From Sistotremastrum niveocremeum HHB9708 (lineage: Eukaryota; Basidiomycota; Agaricomycetes; Sistotremastrales; Sistotremastraceae): DNA of 64,000 nt. This document shows, piece after piece, positions 9,865 to 21,751 of the stretch (its first letter is position 1; each line of letters opens with the position of its first letter). The stretch is from positions 394,867-458,866 of the forward strand of contig KV419412.1 of NCBI GenBank assembly GCA_001630475.1, read 5' to 3'. The notes below the pieces were generated by a model. The model was given only the letters and a program-made list of their open reading frames with translations, searched no databases and had not been told where the DNA came from. The position numbers and the translations under genes were made by a program.

Positions 9865-12300
9865 TGTTCCAAGTGGTAGTTTTGGAAGAGGGGTAAAGGG
9901 CGAAGGGCGGTATCGCGAGATCAGTCCGAAAACAATAGAAAGGCGATCGAACGCTTCTATGATTCCTTCTCCTGCCGACAATCAAGGCATAGGTTCAATA
10001 TCGGGTGATCCGCGAGTACGTGTCATGCAGTCTAGGATTAGGATCCTTTGCATGGTCTAGGATAGTTCTCTGCTGAGAGCTAGCGCTGGCGGTTGCATGC
10101 GGGCTGAGATCTAGACCTGTGAATCCGTTCGTGGAGTCGAACTTCAGACCCTTTCGGATGTTCTGGAACCTGGATGATTCCCTATATCACTGATAGAGTC
10201 AAATGGTCCTCTTTGTCGCATCCTTACGGATTCTGTGTTTGGGTGAATATGACGTAGTTCCGTTCAGCCGCGGACGGACGGTTTCCTCCAGACACTTCTG
10301 CTTTCAGGTGCTCGTGGCCAGGAGATGATTAGTGGGGATTTCCAACAGCCAGATGAGCGACAGGGTTAAGTTTCTCTGCTCTGTATGTTCTGGTGTTCCT
10401 GTTCGTGCACCGAGAATAGTGTGCTGAATATATCGAAAGCAGGTGAGTGATCTTAGGCTTGAGTTTAGGCACTCCGCCCGCTAATCTGTTTGTCAGAAAT
10501 GAGTGCAAGGTCATTTCGAGGTCACCGATCCCTTCTACCAGTCTGGAACATCCCCCTAATGTAACTCGAACGTACATTAACGGTCTTGATACAGAATATC
10601 TAGCGCTTTCTTCCCTTAATCGCAGTTTCGCGAGGGCTCGGGAAGATTGATCTTCCGCACCAATTGGTTAAGAATTTCTTTGGCAAGTAATCGCCTTCCT
10701 AATCTTCATTCTTGGTAGTGTCAGTATCGCCAGCATCCAGGTCATCCCCCCTTGTATAGGAACACAAGGAGTCCCGGTCACATTGGGATATCACTCAGTG
10801 AGTGCAAATACGTGTCGAGATGGTACACCGATCGATCTGATTGCTGTTAGAACATGTTGGCAATCGAAATTTTCTTCCTTCTGACTATAAGTTCCCCCTG
10901 AAGTGTGCTTTTTCCTCTGGACCGTCAAATTCGAGATAATTCGACAAGGAAACCTGGGCTCACCGGATTTGTTGATTCTCCAATGGATCCTCTTCAGGCC
11001 TGGTTAGAGAAATGAACTCATAACCATGGGTGAGCAACGCCGTTTTCATGTGTCCAAGGCCGACTCCAGATACGCAACCTCCAACGATCCAACAATCCAA
11101 CGAGAACTGACTTTCATTATAAAGCCCTGAGGACAGCACGAGAGGAGATTGGGAACTGTCTTCCCGGATGCTTCCTTCTCAGACTCGCCGAAGGAGAATA
11201 AGAGAGGCGGACGAAGATCAGATGAAGAGACGGCGTGAACATGCGAGCATGAACGCAGTGAGCGGTAATTCCCTTTCCCGTCCTCCTCTTCTGGCCATCA
11301 TTAGGCTTTTCCCATAAACCCCTGTTTCGCCCATCAATCACTAGGCACCTGTTTGGTCGTTTATCACGAGCCTTGTACTTGATATAAAATCCAGGAAGGC
11401 GGCATCCTGAGTTTTCTATCGCTGTTTTCCTCACGTCTATCGTCCGTCGCGCCTCACTGCCTCAAACAGATGCCTGGGCGCTGCATTTGCACAGCTTTGC
11501 CGTTCGCGTGCCAAATCTTCATTTGTGTCACGTCCCATCCATTGTCGACTCTTTTCTGGGAAGGGAAATGCATCTGGGTTTATTCAATCCTGATGAAGCC
11601 TAGTCCAGGATGCGCACCACGAGAATATCCAGTTTCGAGGAGGTTGCGATAATTTGCCTAGACCGGAGACTTGGGCGGGTTTGCATATTTCCTCTTTCGC
11701 TTTTATTCTCCACATCCTCATAGGGACGGAGTACTGTGACTCGTGGCGCATTCTAACAATGATTCTAGAACACTCCCGTCGGCGCTAGGCCGTCCGATCT
11801 AATTTCCTAGTATCAATATTTCAGCGAAACAACAATTCGGCCTGTGGCGAAAAGAGACGGGACACGTACTAAACAACCAGGAATGCGCAATATGTTACGA
11901 CAACGATGCCGCGCGGCTTTGGTAACTATTCTCGCCTCTGTCCCTAGTGCTCTACCGTGACGTCCTGCACCTCGACAGCAGAGAACTTGGTGTCTACGAT
12001 TTCCCTTTGTTCGGAACAGATTCAATCCTGATCATCAGACATCCCTCGTAAGGTCCTCGTCATCCTTGAAAATCACACTCGGTACCTGGGATGGCGACTC
12101 GGAATCTTCTTTTTGTGCCGCGTTCCTGTATGGTGATCCGAAACCGCATTCAGAATCTTCGCCGTTCTACCGTGACAATTTTTGTGGTCTCCCACTAATG
12201 ACAAGCTGGTGTTTGTCATGCTATGTTCGCAGCGGTCATGATCTTAGTATGGTGGTGGATATTCGGGATCCCGAATGCGAGCGCTTATCCGGAAGAACTC
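9865..12300. other. Gene-poor stretch, no confident gene
   Basis: About 2.4 kb without a supportable gene. Around 10690-10800 (plus) a hydrophobic segment, VIAFLIFILGSVSIASIQV, is followed by a GTGAGT donor, as in a signal-peptide exon. It has no start codon in frame and no clear partner exons. Around 11117-11434 (minus) there is an open but unrecognisable frame. Confidence 0.4.
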
Positions 12301-12320
12301 TGATTACAGCGATGAGCTTC

Positions 12321-13048
12321 CTATCCCTGAAGATCTCGACTACGCCGCCGGTAGCTCAGTACTCCAGTGTATGATGCCCCTTTTTGCGCTTCTTCTGAAG
12401 CGAAGACCAGTTGAACCACATCTGCGGAAGAGATGCACTTCGCATACAGAACTGCTGACCCGCGCCGACGTCTCAGGTTCATGATCCCAATAAACATGAT
12501 TTCAGGAGGTTTATAAGCCAATAGATTCTTGATTATACAGTGAAGATCACGCTCAGTATGATCATAAAACATACCCTGTTCATAGTAACTCAGCCGTCGA
12601 AGATTCAAATACCTAGGCCTGAGGCATAAGCGCAGTGCCCTGCCTGATCAATTGCAATGACTCGGAGCTTGCAATTTCGTGATGTCGGTGAGACCGTTGT
12701 TCAGAAACGGAAACCAATATATGACATCCATATATATCCATATGTGTGACTTGTACAAAGTTCCGCACAACCTGGAGCATTAGTAGGTAATTGTCACCAT
12801 CAGCCTCAGTCAGAACAGCGATAAAAGAAATGGATAGAAAACGCCTCACCAGAAGGTCATTCCGTGCGTCCGAAATCCGAAAGCGAATCAACGCAGAGCA
12901 AGATGAATTCAAGGAAGCGAGAAACGAAAGGACATCCAGCCCATGCATGGATGCTACTGCTCGTGGACTCGGGCAGGTCGACGAAAAGAAGGGTGGGAAA
13001 ACGTTCATCAGGGACGCGTTTCAGATTTGAACGGGACCAAAAATTCAC
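12321..13048 (-). pseudogene. F-box/LRR-like relic (tentative)
   Basis: Minus-strand segments resemble the leucine-rich part of basidiomycete F-box proteins: RYLNLRRLSYYEQG, DLHCIIKNLLAYKPPEIMF, and upstream FVSRFLEFILLCVDSLSDF. The pieces lie in different frames, and I could not join them into an intact gene or find the F-box motif itself. It may be a decayed gene or one whose splicing I misread. Confidence 0.3.
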
Positions 13049-13399
13049 TTAGAAGTCATGCTGGTCGGAATACATTCAAGGCCGATTCAGAAGCGAAAGA
13101 GAAGTAGTATCATTCTGCACGAAAATAAAGTATTAGAATATTTTTGATATTTATTGTGCTAAGGCACGGTTCACACAAGGGCGCGGCTGTGCCCGAACGT
13201 CAGACAAGCCTTGAGACGCTCGACGAAACAAACGCTATTTGTTGAAGAATCAGCACATGAGGCAACGACACGGTAGTCGTATCACACGTCCTTCATATTA
13301 CTCGATGCCTGCACGCATCAAGCAGCCTCCTCATTGACCTCGTCTCCCAACACCGGTACCCCCCTTGGCCTCTTTCCCCACCCATCGACGTCTCTACCA

Positions 13400-16244
13400 A
13401 TGTCGATTGCCCCGGACCCTTCAGATCCCCCGAGCCTCTCTCCCAACTCACCTATCTCAACTTCCAAGGCATTGGTGTCATCTTCAGTGCCGATAATGGA
13501 CCCTTTCGATACACCACTGTTCAATCGCTTGATAGGCTTGATCGAGGAACTGAACATCACCGTAAAAGAGCAAAGGAAAGCATTGGAAGAGCAAACTGTC
13601 ATCGCCAGCGAGCAGAGAAAAGCTTTGGAAAAGCAGAATGCCTTCGGAAAAGAGCAAAGCCTGGTCCTCGAACGGCAACGGGAAGTCATGGAAGATATGA
13701 AGAATGCATTAATCGGCCACAGGAGTACGAGTGGTGCGGTGGCAAATGTCGGAAAAGAAGGTTAGGAATGACATTTGTTGAAATGGCTTTGAAGTCTAAT
13801 TTCAATGTAGATGACGATACACGCGCTGAGGCCGAGACGGTCTCAGATCCCAATGTAGACACCACGGCAAATCATCAGACATCGACATCGGCGGATCCGG
13901 GATCCAGCCCCACAGCACTCCCAAGCAAGACCGGTATAAACTCGTCTCGGAACGAAGCACCCGCCGAAACTTCCAAGGCTGTCGAACAAACGGTCGGCGA
14001 AACCAGCACTCAAATTCAACCCGGAGAACCCACCGTGTCAGCGTTACCAGATTCCCGTCCAGATCATATCCATCGAGCCATCTTGTCACTAAACGATACT
14101 ATGAAGAGCGTCAAGGAAACGTTACTAGCGCATGGATCGAAGTTGGATGTCTTGATCAGAGATGCACTTGAAGGTTTGTCAGGTGAAGATTATCTGCAGA
14201 AGTTAACTGACAGCGATCGTAGATGGTAAACCGTACGATCAGAAACCTCTGGAAGATGAATCGACATGCACGGCGTTGTTGGAGATCGCAATGGCACGGA
14301 CGAAGGAGGAAGTAGACGAGTGGATCAAAAGGATGGACGTCTCTCTGGTTTTTGTAAGTGTGAATTATGTATGATCTGCAGAGTGATCATTGACGAAAAT
14401 ATATTAGATTGCTCTATTTTCTGCCGTACTCACTGCGTTCGTGGTCCCGGCAACTCAAAATCTCTTCCCCTCGAATAACAGCCCCGGAAACCCCACCGAT
14501 TCTCCGCCTCCTGAGCCCAACGTTTCTGCACAGGACGTGTGCATTCTATATTATCTAGCTCTCATTCTCGCCGTGAGTCGAAATATCCACTAGATCATAA
14601 GCATTACTAATATGCACCCAGATCATTGATGCCGTTCTATCTGTGCTTGGGCGGCAATGGATGAGCAAGTTGACGAACAAACCAATAGGCAGCACTTACA
14701 AGGAACGACTGTTGCGCCACATCGCTCGAGAAGAACTCGCTAAGCGCTGGTTGCAATATCTCGTCGAGGGGCTACACATCCTGCTTCTCTGGTCCATTGG
14801 CCTTTTCATGACGGGGCTGCTCTATCAGATCTTCAATCTGAGCGGATCGTTCGAGAGAAGTTCACCTAGGATCCTCGCAGCTGGGGTAGTCGGCGTCGTT
14901 CTCTCGTCCGGTATCTTGGTTGTAGTGCTGGCCGCAACAACACACGCGCTGGTATATGAAGCGTCGCCGTTTGGGGGACCATTCAGCAAGGTTCTCTTCA
15001 AGTTAGCAAGCGTCATGAGTGTGCTTTTCAAAGGGTTGATGGATGTGTTGGACGAGATGGCGTATCGGGTGGATCAGCCGTGTGGGAGCATTCGATTCTA
15101 TCGAATCCTCCCTGTCGTTGGGAAGGTGGTCGCTTGGCCCCTGTGGTTTTGCTCAATGCTGGTTGACAGCTGGAGGGTCGAGTTGGATGAGGATGATCGA
15201 GAGAAACTCATTGGAGCCTTCATGGAATTGACCGCGGAAGCAAGCGACCCAAAGCTATTGAGCCGGGCGGTAGGATCCTTTTCGTACGTTGAATGGTCCG
15301 CGAGCGGAGGGGAAAGCCAAGAGTCAGAGGATCAGCTAAAGAAGACATGGAATCGACTTTCATCAACGGACACCTCAGTCCGAGTCCACGAGACGCTCAG
15401 AGCGCGGGTCCTCCCCTTCGTCAAATACTGCGTAGAACACGATAAGAAGATCGGCGAGGACATCATGGATTCCATCTTTAGGACTTATCCTATGCCCACT
15501 CGATTCCCAGCTGAAGTCTTATTTGCTTCTTTTTACACTCGCAACCCGGATCTTCGTCATCTTGCTGCTCTCCCATCCGAGGAATGCATCGCTAGAGTCT
15601 TGTGCTCGTATAATCTCGAGGGGAGGTTGCAAGGTTGGCAGGATGTATTTAACCTGGCGCAGGCCTATTGTGAAAACCTCCTGATAATGAGAAAGGGAGA
15701 TGATGTCACGAGGATCCTCTCCCACGTCGACCGACTCGACCTCATCAAGTCTCACATCCGGTACCCAGGTTACATCGACTTTTCTCTTGTCGAATTCACT
15801 GTTGAAGGTCACAAATACGAAATCCTCAGTACAATCAATCAATTCATCAAAACAGTCGATCAGTCCAGACTTAGTCCTCGGTCCTTTGCCGAAGTCTTTA
15901 TCATTCTCGCTGATCCTCCTCCAACTGACATCGATCTCTCTCCGATCATCGACTATCTCTCTCAACATCCACACAATTACACGTGGGAGAGGACTAGCGA
16001 GACGGTCATAGCCTATCTCAATTCCTTCGGCGTCTCTAAGATCACATACCACGCTGCTCTCCGTCGATTCCTCCAACAATGTCTTGATTTGGAATTGAGA
16101 CATCCTTTTGAGCGCGGTATGATACGCGCCAGTGACGAAACGCGCGATCTCGCCCGCGTTCTGTTGTCAGGTCAGTCATTGCCACCAGAGTCGAACAACA
16201 CTAATCTTGCTCAAGAACCTTCACTTTCTTTCCTCGAATCATGA
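13400..16244 (+). CDS. DUF6535 membrane protein, short form (D1)
   Basis: Five exons (13400-13760, 13811-14173, 14223-14353, 14408-14572, 14622-16244) give 880 residues. The N-terminal 240 residues are Ser/Pro-rich with coiled-coil heptads (KEQRKALEEQTVIASEQRKAL). The DUF6535 domain starts at DESTCTALLEIAMARTKEEV and includes helices IALFSAVLTAFVVPATQ, VCILYYLALILAIIDAVLSV, LLLWSIGLFMTGLLYQIF and a fourth near ILVVVLAATTHALVYE. A long soluble part follows, with one copy of the repeat module seen twice in D2-D6 (VTRILSHVDRLDLIKSHI, then ETVIAYLNSFG and LRRFLQQCLDL). It lacks the GDVEMA tail of the array members. The start is the first ATG in an upstream-open frame. The biochemical role is unknown. 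Confidence 0.85.
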
Positions 16245-16813
16245 TTCAATATCCATTTGAAACACTCTGCATAGTACTGTACTGCGCAGAATCCTTCGTC
16301 GTCCCATCCAGCAGTCAATCTTATGGCGTCAGAACTCCAGCATCGCCCAATCTGGAGAGGGCTCGCGTTGAATAATGATCATTGATTCATTGTCGCGTTT
16401 TCATCTTCTGCCTTGATTCAAGTTGATTGAGAGCATGGATATCGTTCTGATTCTCAGCATGGATGGACAAGTAATATACGGGATGAATGGATTTCAACCG
16501 GTCTTGTGAATATATTAATACAGCTTAGTTGACATTGGAGTTGTGGTTCTTTCGCTAGGAATGGCAAGTACTAGCAGTTCAGCCTCGGCGGTGTGTCTGT
16601 TGCATATACTACAACTCAATTAAACTGGCCTGAAAGCTTGGGGATGGACCAAAAGGGAAAGTCGAAGCCAGAACATCGTTCCACAGATCCGAAATTCCGA
16701 AAGCAAAATTGAAACTAGCTACTACTACCAGTACATCGATATCGATTCGGCGGGTTGGCTGCCAGTGATCAGCTTTCCACATCCACGATCCCTTCAGCTT
16801 CTTATTCCTTGAC
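16245..16813. other. Intergenic, no recognisable gene
   Basis: This 569-bp gap contains the D1 3' flank and the upstream region of the next gene. An in-frame stop lies just upstream of the chosen ATG at 16814. I see no coding signal. Confidence 0.5.
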
Positions 16814-17447
16814 ATGAGAAATCGAACCGGCCAGGAAGTTCTTTTGGAAGTCCCTCAGGACGAGGAAGCCGTGAAAGTGAGAGGATGGCGACATCACTTG
16901 CAGAAAGCGTTCCTTTCGAAACACCCTCTCAAGGAAGAGGCAAGACTATAGAATATCCGTCTCTTCTCCCCGTCGATGCTGAGCTGCCATTAAGGATATG
17001 CCTCAACTTGATCAATTATTTTCGACAGTTGAGACATATGAAAATATGTCTATAAAATCTCTTCAGGTGTGACACTCGATGTCTTGCACACTAGCGCGGT
17101 TTCGTTGCCGATTCTGAGATCTCTGACTATTCATTTACTAGTTTTCCAAAATAGGGAAAGTCATGAACCACATCGCCCGCCTCGAGGACGAAAAGATTCC
17201 GAGGGATGCTGAATTCGGATTTCGATCTCGCGCAACCGCATTGGTCACGACATGGCAGCAAATTGCTCTACACAATTCAGAGCAGGATCGCTTGCCGTCG
17301 GGAGAATCGACTGTGCCTAGGCCTGTTGTAAGCACGGAGTCCGAGACACGTGTTCCCGCTATCACTGCGGATCTTCTTCCAGACAATGCTGTCTCAGAGC
17401 CGGGAATCGAAGACGCGGAGGATTGGGTTGTTGTGGACAAGTCGTGA
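16814..17447 (+). CDS. TFIIS N-terminal (LEDGF-IBD-like) domain protein
   Basis: Three exons (16814-16939, 16995-17066, 17142-17447) give 167 residues. After a short N-terminus comes VRGWRHHLQKAFLSKHPLKEE, then DMPQLDQLFSTVETYENM, then FSKIGKVMNHIARLEDEKIP and RATALVTTWQQIA. This is the helical bundle of TFIIS-N/IWS1/LEDGF-type domains, which recruit elongation and chromatin factors in the nucleus. The C-terminus is disordered and acidic and ends DAEDWVVVDKS. The first intron starts with GC rather than GT (GCAAGA...TTAAG), and the protein is only continuous if it is used. It is convergent with the GPI-protein gene downstream. Confidence 0.8.
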
Positions 17448-17837
17448 ACGAAGCGTTGAGGTGGACAATCTCCTATATCGCTCCCCACATTGATGCCGCC
17501 GGCTTCTTATGACCACTCCGAAATGATGTATGTTCAATCAATCAATCCACTCACTGGAATGTCGATGACAGTCGAGGATCCTCCGAACAAACTTAGGATG
17601 AGATGTGTCTGTTCTGCCTTTCAACTGTCCTTACATACGAAGAAGTGGTACAACACCAATCACGATAAGGTCTCCCAAGTTGCTATACACGTGCTCCAAT
17701 TACAACGAAAAATAGCATAATGATAGAAAGACATGACAGAAAGGAGTTCGGCCTCAAGACTCGAAACGGGACAGAGGATGGACAAAGGGAGGTCCAGAAC
17801 TTGATCGCGACATTACAGAGTCGGTCAACAAGGATGG

Positions 17838-18534
17838 CTATAGCGTTGCAAGCACCGGCAGGATTCCGGATAGAATAATGATTAGACCAGTTGAAAAGGA
17901 GGTCGCTGTGTGGGGAGAGGAGCTTGTAAGCCTCGGCTCTGGGGATGTGGATGGACTCGCGGTCGAAGGAGAATTTGCTGGAGGGAAGTATAAGACTCCA
18001 TACCATCAAAGTCTGGTCTAGGAAAATGCACTGACCTAAGATGCCTGTTTCTTCCCCTCCCTTGGTAGAAAAGGTAATTGATGTACTAGATAGCGGCTTC
18101 TTCGTGGACAAAGTGCTTGCTTTGCTTCCTACGCTTGTTGGCGTATGGGTGCTCAGCACTGATGGCTCAACGAAGGTGATAGTCGGATTGGGAGGAGCGC
18201 CATCATGAGAGGATACTTCTCCAAACGAGAAAGAGAAAGTTCCGTCAGTTGGCCAGGGCGACCAGATAGTAGTCCCGGCATCAGGAGATGGGGTGACCGA
18301 AGTCAACCAAACCAAGGACTGTGTCTCAGTCCCGGACCCAACTTGAGCAAGAGGGTAGTAGGTCGCGGTGGGCTGGTGTATTGGTATAGAAGGCTGTCTG
18401 TCAAAGACACGCGTGGAATCTCTGCGCTCGCTGGCGTGAAGGTTGGCCCCTACGCTAAAGGATGTGTTCCAGTTGGATGATAAAGAGAAGAAAAGGAGCG
18501 TCAGTATTAGATTTCTGGAAAAACGAGAGCTCAT
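17838..18534 (-). CDS. Predicted GPI-anchored Ser/Thr-rich surface protein
   Basis: Two exons (18534-18036 and 17977-17838) give 212 residues. MSSRFSRNLILTLLFFSLSS is a signal peptide. The mature part is rich in Ser, Thr and Pro, typical of O-mannosylated wall proteins (STHTPTSVGSKASTLSTKKP). It ends with a hydrophobic tail, FSTGLIIILSGILPVLATL, directly before the stop, as expected for a GPI-attachment signal. I predict the 58-nt intron (17978-18035) because reading through gives a longer, atypical C-terminus, while splicing yields the textbook GPI tail. No catalytic domain is visible. Likely role: cell wall or plasma-membrane surface protein of unknown function. Confidence 0.78.
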
Positions 18535-19070
18535 ATCAGGAGGCAAAAGCAAGTCTCAGAGAGACAAGTGCCTCAATGGAGGTTCGGAACGTAGAGGTTC
18601 TCGAGAAGCTCGTGGAAGACAAGAAGAGTGATTCAGTGATTGTATCGCGTGGTATGGCATTTTCCCACACACAGCGTGCCTGGCCGACTCGGAAGAGGGC
18701 CGCCGATTACGCCGATAGCGTACGCGTAACTTGTCTGCTGAATTATTGAACACAGGGAGAGGATGATACAATCAGTGCATAAGCCAGTTTGTAGGGCTGA
18801 AAAGTGACGGAGGTGCCAGACTATGGAAATTTGACGCTGTGCGGATGACTCCGCATGATATGTTCTCTTTGTCTGAGGTCTAGCGTAGAAGGCAAAAATA
18901 TTCCATCAAATGATCTATAGGCCTATAGACCTCGGCATTTGAGAGCAGCGACGAACGAGACTAGTTATCATATAGAAGAGATCATATGACCGAGCTCAGC
19001 TAGATATGCTTACGATACTTATTAATACTGAGCCAATTGAAGAGGATTCGACCAAACGATGATTTTGAAG
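18535..19070. other. Intergenic, nothing recognised
   Basis: This 536-bp gap lies between two same-strand genes and should hold the promoter of the GPI-protein gene and the 3' flank of the DUF4604 gene. No gene or repeat seen. Confidence 0.5.
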
Positions 19071-19808
19071 TCAATCTTCATCGTTAAATGACAGAGCGCC
19101 TTTGGGAGTTTTTCTGTTTTTCTTCGAGGAAGATTTATTCGAGGCCCCAGTATCCGATTCATCTAGTACGCCCAACTTGCGTTTTTGCTTAGGCGCACCC
19201 AGTCTTCCAGGAGGGGTAGAAGAAAAGCTCAACGATGGTTTGGTGGCTCTCTCTTTGGGTTTGGAACGCTCTGCTACCAGGGCCCGATCGTCTTCCGCAG
19301 GAGAAGTAGCGGTCGAACTATCTTTGTGTCGTGAAGGAGGCAAGCCTTGTGCTGAGATAAAAAGCTAAGCCGAGACACTCAGAGATTGCAAATAGTGAGG
19401 CGGACCTAGACGTCGTTCTTCGGCAGCTTGCTCCGCACTCAAGTGTTTTCCATCCTTAAGGACAACCACCACGGGAGCTTCGTCGTCCTGTTCCTCATGC
19501 TCTGGAGACGGTTCACCCAGATCGTTCTTAGTATCTTTGACAGTGGGGGATCGGGGACGTTCTCTGACAATGTCTCGTCCGAACTCGTCTACACCTCCCT
19601 CTTCTGCAACTTCGGGTTCATCTTCATCGTACGACGAAGCGCGACCAGCAACGCGATTTTGGTAAGCACGAAGGAAAGAGGGTACGGTTTGTTGGTAGCT
19701 GGCGTATCAGAACGGACAGAGACAGATTAGCCACCGGACTTTGTTGTTGAATCAGTGTGCCTACCTTAGTCGTGAAGACAACTGCTGGCGAGTTGGCTCT
19801 TTCGGCAT
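19071..19808 (-). CDS. DUF4604 family nuclear protein
   Basis: Three exons (19808-19765, 19698-19406, 19351-19071) give 205 residues. The start MPKEPTRQQLSSRLSYQQTVPSF leads into LRAYQNRVAG, matching the conserved N-terminus of DUF4604 proteins. An acidic middle (SSYDEDEPEVAEEGGVDEFG) precedes the family hallmark VVVVLKDGKHLSAEQAAEER. The basic C-terminus, with KPKERATKP and SSKKNRKTPKG, ends GALSFNDED. The basic tail and lack of membrane segments suggest a nuclear or nucleolar location; the molecular function is not established. It is transcribed divergently from the ABHD11-like gene, their starts about 320-370 bp apart, so the two may share a promoter region. Confidence 0.88.
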
Positions 19809-20175
19809 GATAGCAGCTTAGTTGGGACGATAAGACTGGCTGGAGTCGTACAACACGAGCACATAGATCGCTCACTGAGACGTAGAAAGACACCAAGTGC
19901 GACGAAGACTGGGCATGTCAAGTCGTCATGGCTGTGGCAGGTGTCCTGAGTTCCGCTTAGGAGTGAAATCTCCGCCTCGAATCCGACCGCACCGAGGTCA
20001 TTGACTCGAACATCCGAAGCGTTCATTCATACGTCCATCCCTCAGGCTCTACTACCACAGTAGCTACGAACGCCTTCGGTGATTGTCTTGGAATTTACGG
20101 TTATCCGAGGGACCTCCTAAAATCTCAAAGATGAACGGTCGACCCGCGCTGTTCTCCACGGTCATCCAGAAAGAA

Positions 20176-21566
20176 ATGCTCCGCAATGCCACCAGGCGAC
20201 CTCTACTGGGTGAGCTTAACCCGGCTCTGTCCTGGAGACTACGAACTGTTCATTCAGGATATTATAGAACGCTGTCTTCAAGAGCAGTCTCACTCGCGTT
20301 TGAGAAGTATCCAGCGTCGGGCAGCTTATCGTCAGAGAAAGAAGGGGCTTTAGTAATCCTTCACGGTCTTTTGTACGGTTTCCGTCACTATGAAGTGGGC
20401 CATATAACATCTGTCTCGTGTTAGCGGCTCCAAGCAGAACTGGCGATCGCTTTCGAAGCTGCTTGCCCAAAGGCTCGGAACGGATGTATGGGCTCTGGTG
20501 CGTCGCAATCTTCTCGTTGATAAGCAGCATCCTGATAATTGCAATCATCTTAGGACCTCCGAAATCACGGTACATCCCCCCATGCAAAACCCATGGACTA
20601 TCGGTCTATGGCTGACGATGTCCATCATTTCCTGGACCAGCAGGAACTGAAAAGAGTGGTCTTGCTGGGACATTCTATGTGGGTCGAGCGTCCAAAGCGA
20701 GCCCGTCATCTGTGACTAATTGATACGGCTGGCAGGGGCGGAAAAGTCGCCATGACGCTGGCACTGACTCCAAGTCTGCAAGACGATGTTTTGTCGCAAC
20801 TGATTGTCGAAGACACGGCTCCTGGGCGGGGGTCGATATCAGAAGAATTCTTGCACTATGTCGATGTCATGTCCGAGATTGAAACAGGAGGATTCAAAAC
20901 AAGGAAAGAGGCTGATAGACATCTAGCGAAAACAGTACCGGTTCGGTCACATATTGTCGTACCGGGTTGACCTCCTTTCTAATCTACAATCGCTCTCAGG
21001 ATCCCGCCATTCGATCGTTTCTTCTTACAAACCTCCTGCCTGCCTCGGGCTCCGGTCTCAAATTCAGAGTACCCTTAGACATTATCAGGAACTATATAGG
21101 TCACATCGGAGACTTTCCTTATACTCCGCATGAAACCACTTTCGCCAAGCAAACCCTGTTAATCAAAGGCGTAAAGAGCAGGTTGGCCTTTCTGCAATGC
21201 TAAACTTCGGGATCATTCAAGTATGCGTGACAGCTACGTCAACCGTCATAACATTCCAACAGCAGAAGCATTCTTCTCGGATTTAAAGGTACAGGCACTC
21301 GATACGGGTCATTGGGGTACGTAACGCCCGTTTGTCAAGCTCGACGCCCGTGCTGAGATCCTGCCGTCATCAATTCATCAGTACATGCCGAAGAGTAAGC
21401 ATTTGGGGTGCATTTCGCTCTTGTGACTAATTTCTCACACTTATGGTGTAGACCGCGAGGGTTTGTGGACCTTGTTGCAAACTTTACTTCTCAACAAGAC
21501 CTAGGGCCAGACGCTCGCGACGAGCGAAGTTTATGGCACAGAACACGCAAAATCACCTTAAAGTGA
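20176..21566 (+). CDS. Mitochondrial alpha/beta hydrolase, ABHD11-like
   Basis: Spliced exons give about 314 residues. The N-terminus MLRNATRRPLLGYYRTLSSR is basic and amphipathic, a likely mitochondrial presequence. The fold markers are in order: LVILHGLFGSKQNWRSL (oxyanion region), VWALDLRNHGTSPHA, the nucleophile elbow LLGHSMGGKVA (Ser about 115), and DTGHWVHAEEP (catalytic His about 271), followed by FVDLVANFTSQQ. This order matches the ABHD11/yeast Imo32 family of mitochondrial hydrolases. The first intron (GTGAGC...TTCAG, 48 nt) is in phase, so reading through it would add 16 residues. An ATG at 20131 would lengthen the protein by 15 residues, but 20176 gives the better targeting peptide. 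Confidence 0.9.
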
Positions 21567-21751
21567 TCAGCATTGGGGTCCTTCGTCTGTGCGCAGATCT
21601 GCTATAGCATGCTATACTAACTATAATTACATTTGCATCGAAATAGAAACACCGTGCTTTGATAGATATACACTGGTCACACTGCTTATCGAACCCAAAA
21701 GTCAGATGATATCACTGATAATCTGATATGACCTAATAACAAGACAGTAAA

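Noticed and set aside
13318-14089. Open minus-strand frames opposite the D1 N-terminus
   Set aside because: They mirror the low-complexity Ser/Pro and Lys/Glu/Gln codons of the plus-strand coiled coil, which joins by good introns to DUF6535.
15519-16103. A 194-codon open minus-strand frame
   Set aside because: It lies wholly within the long exon of D1, which has clear DUF6535 and module homology; the antisense frame has no recognisable domain.
17683-17837. Read-through extension of the GPI-protein gene to a 289-residue protein
   Set aside because: A 58-nt GT..AG intron gives a classic GPI-anchor tail and stop at 17838, whereas the read-through tail has no such pattern.
18205-18749. Open plus-strand frames near the GPI-protein gene
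   Set aside because: They are antisense to its signal peptide and Ser/Thr-rich region and carry no family signature.
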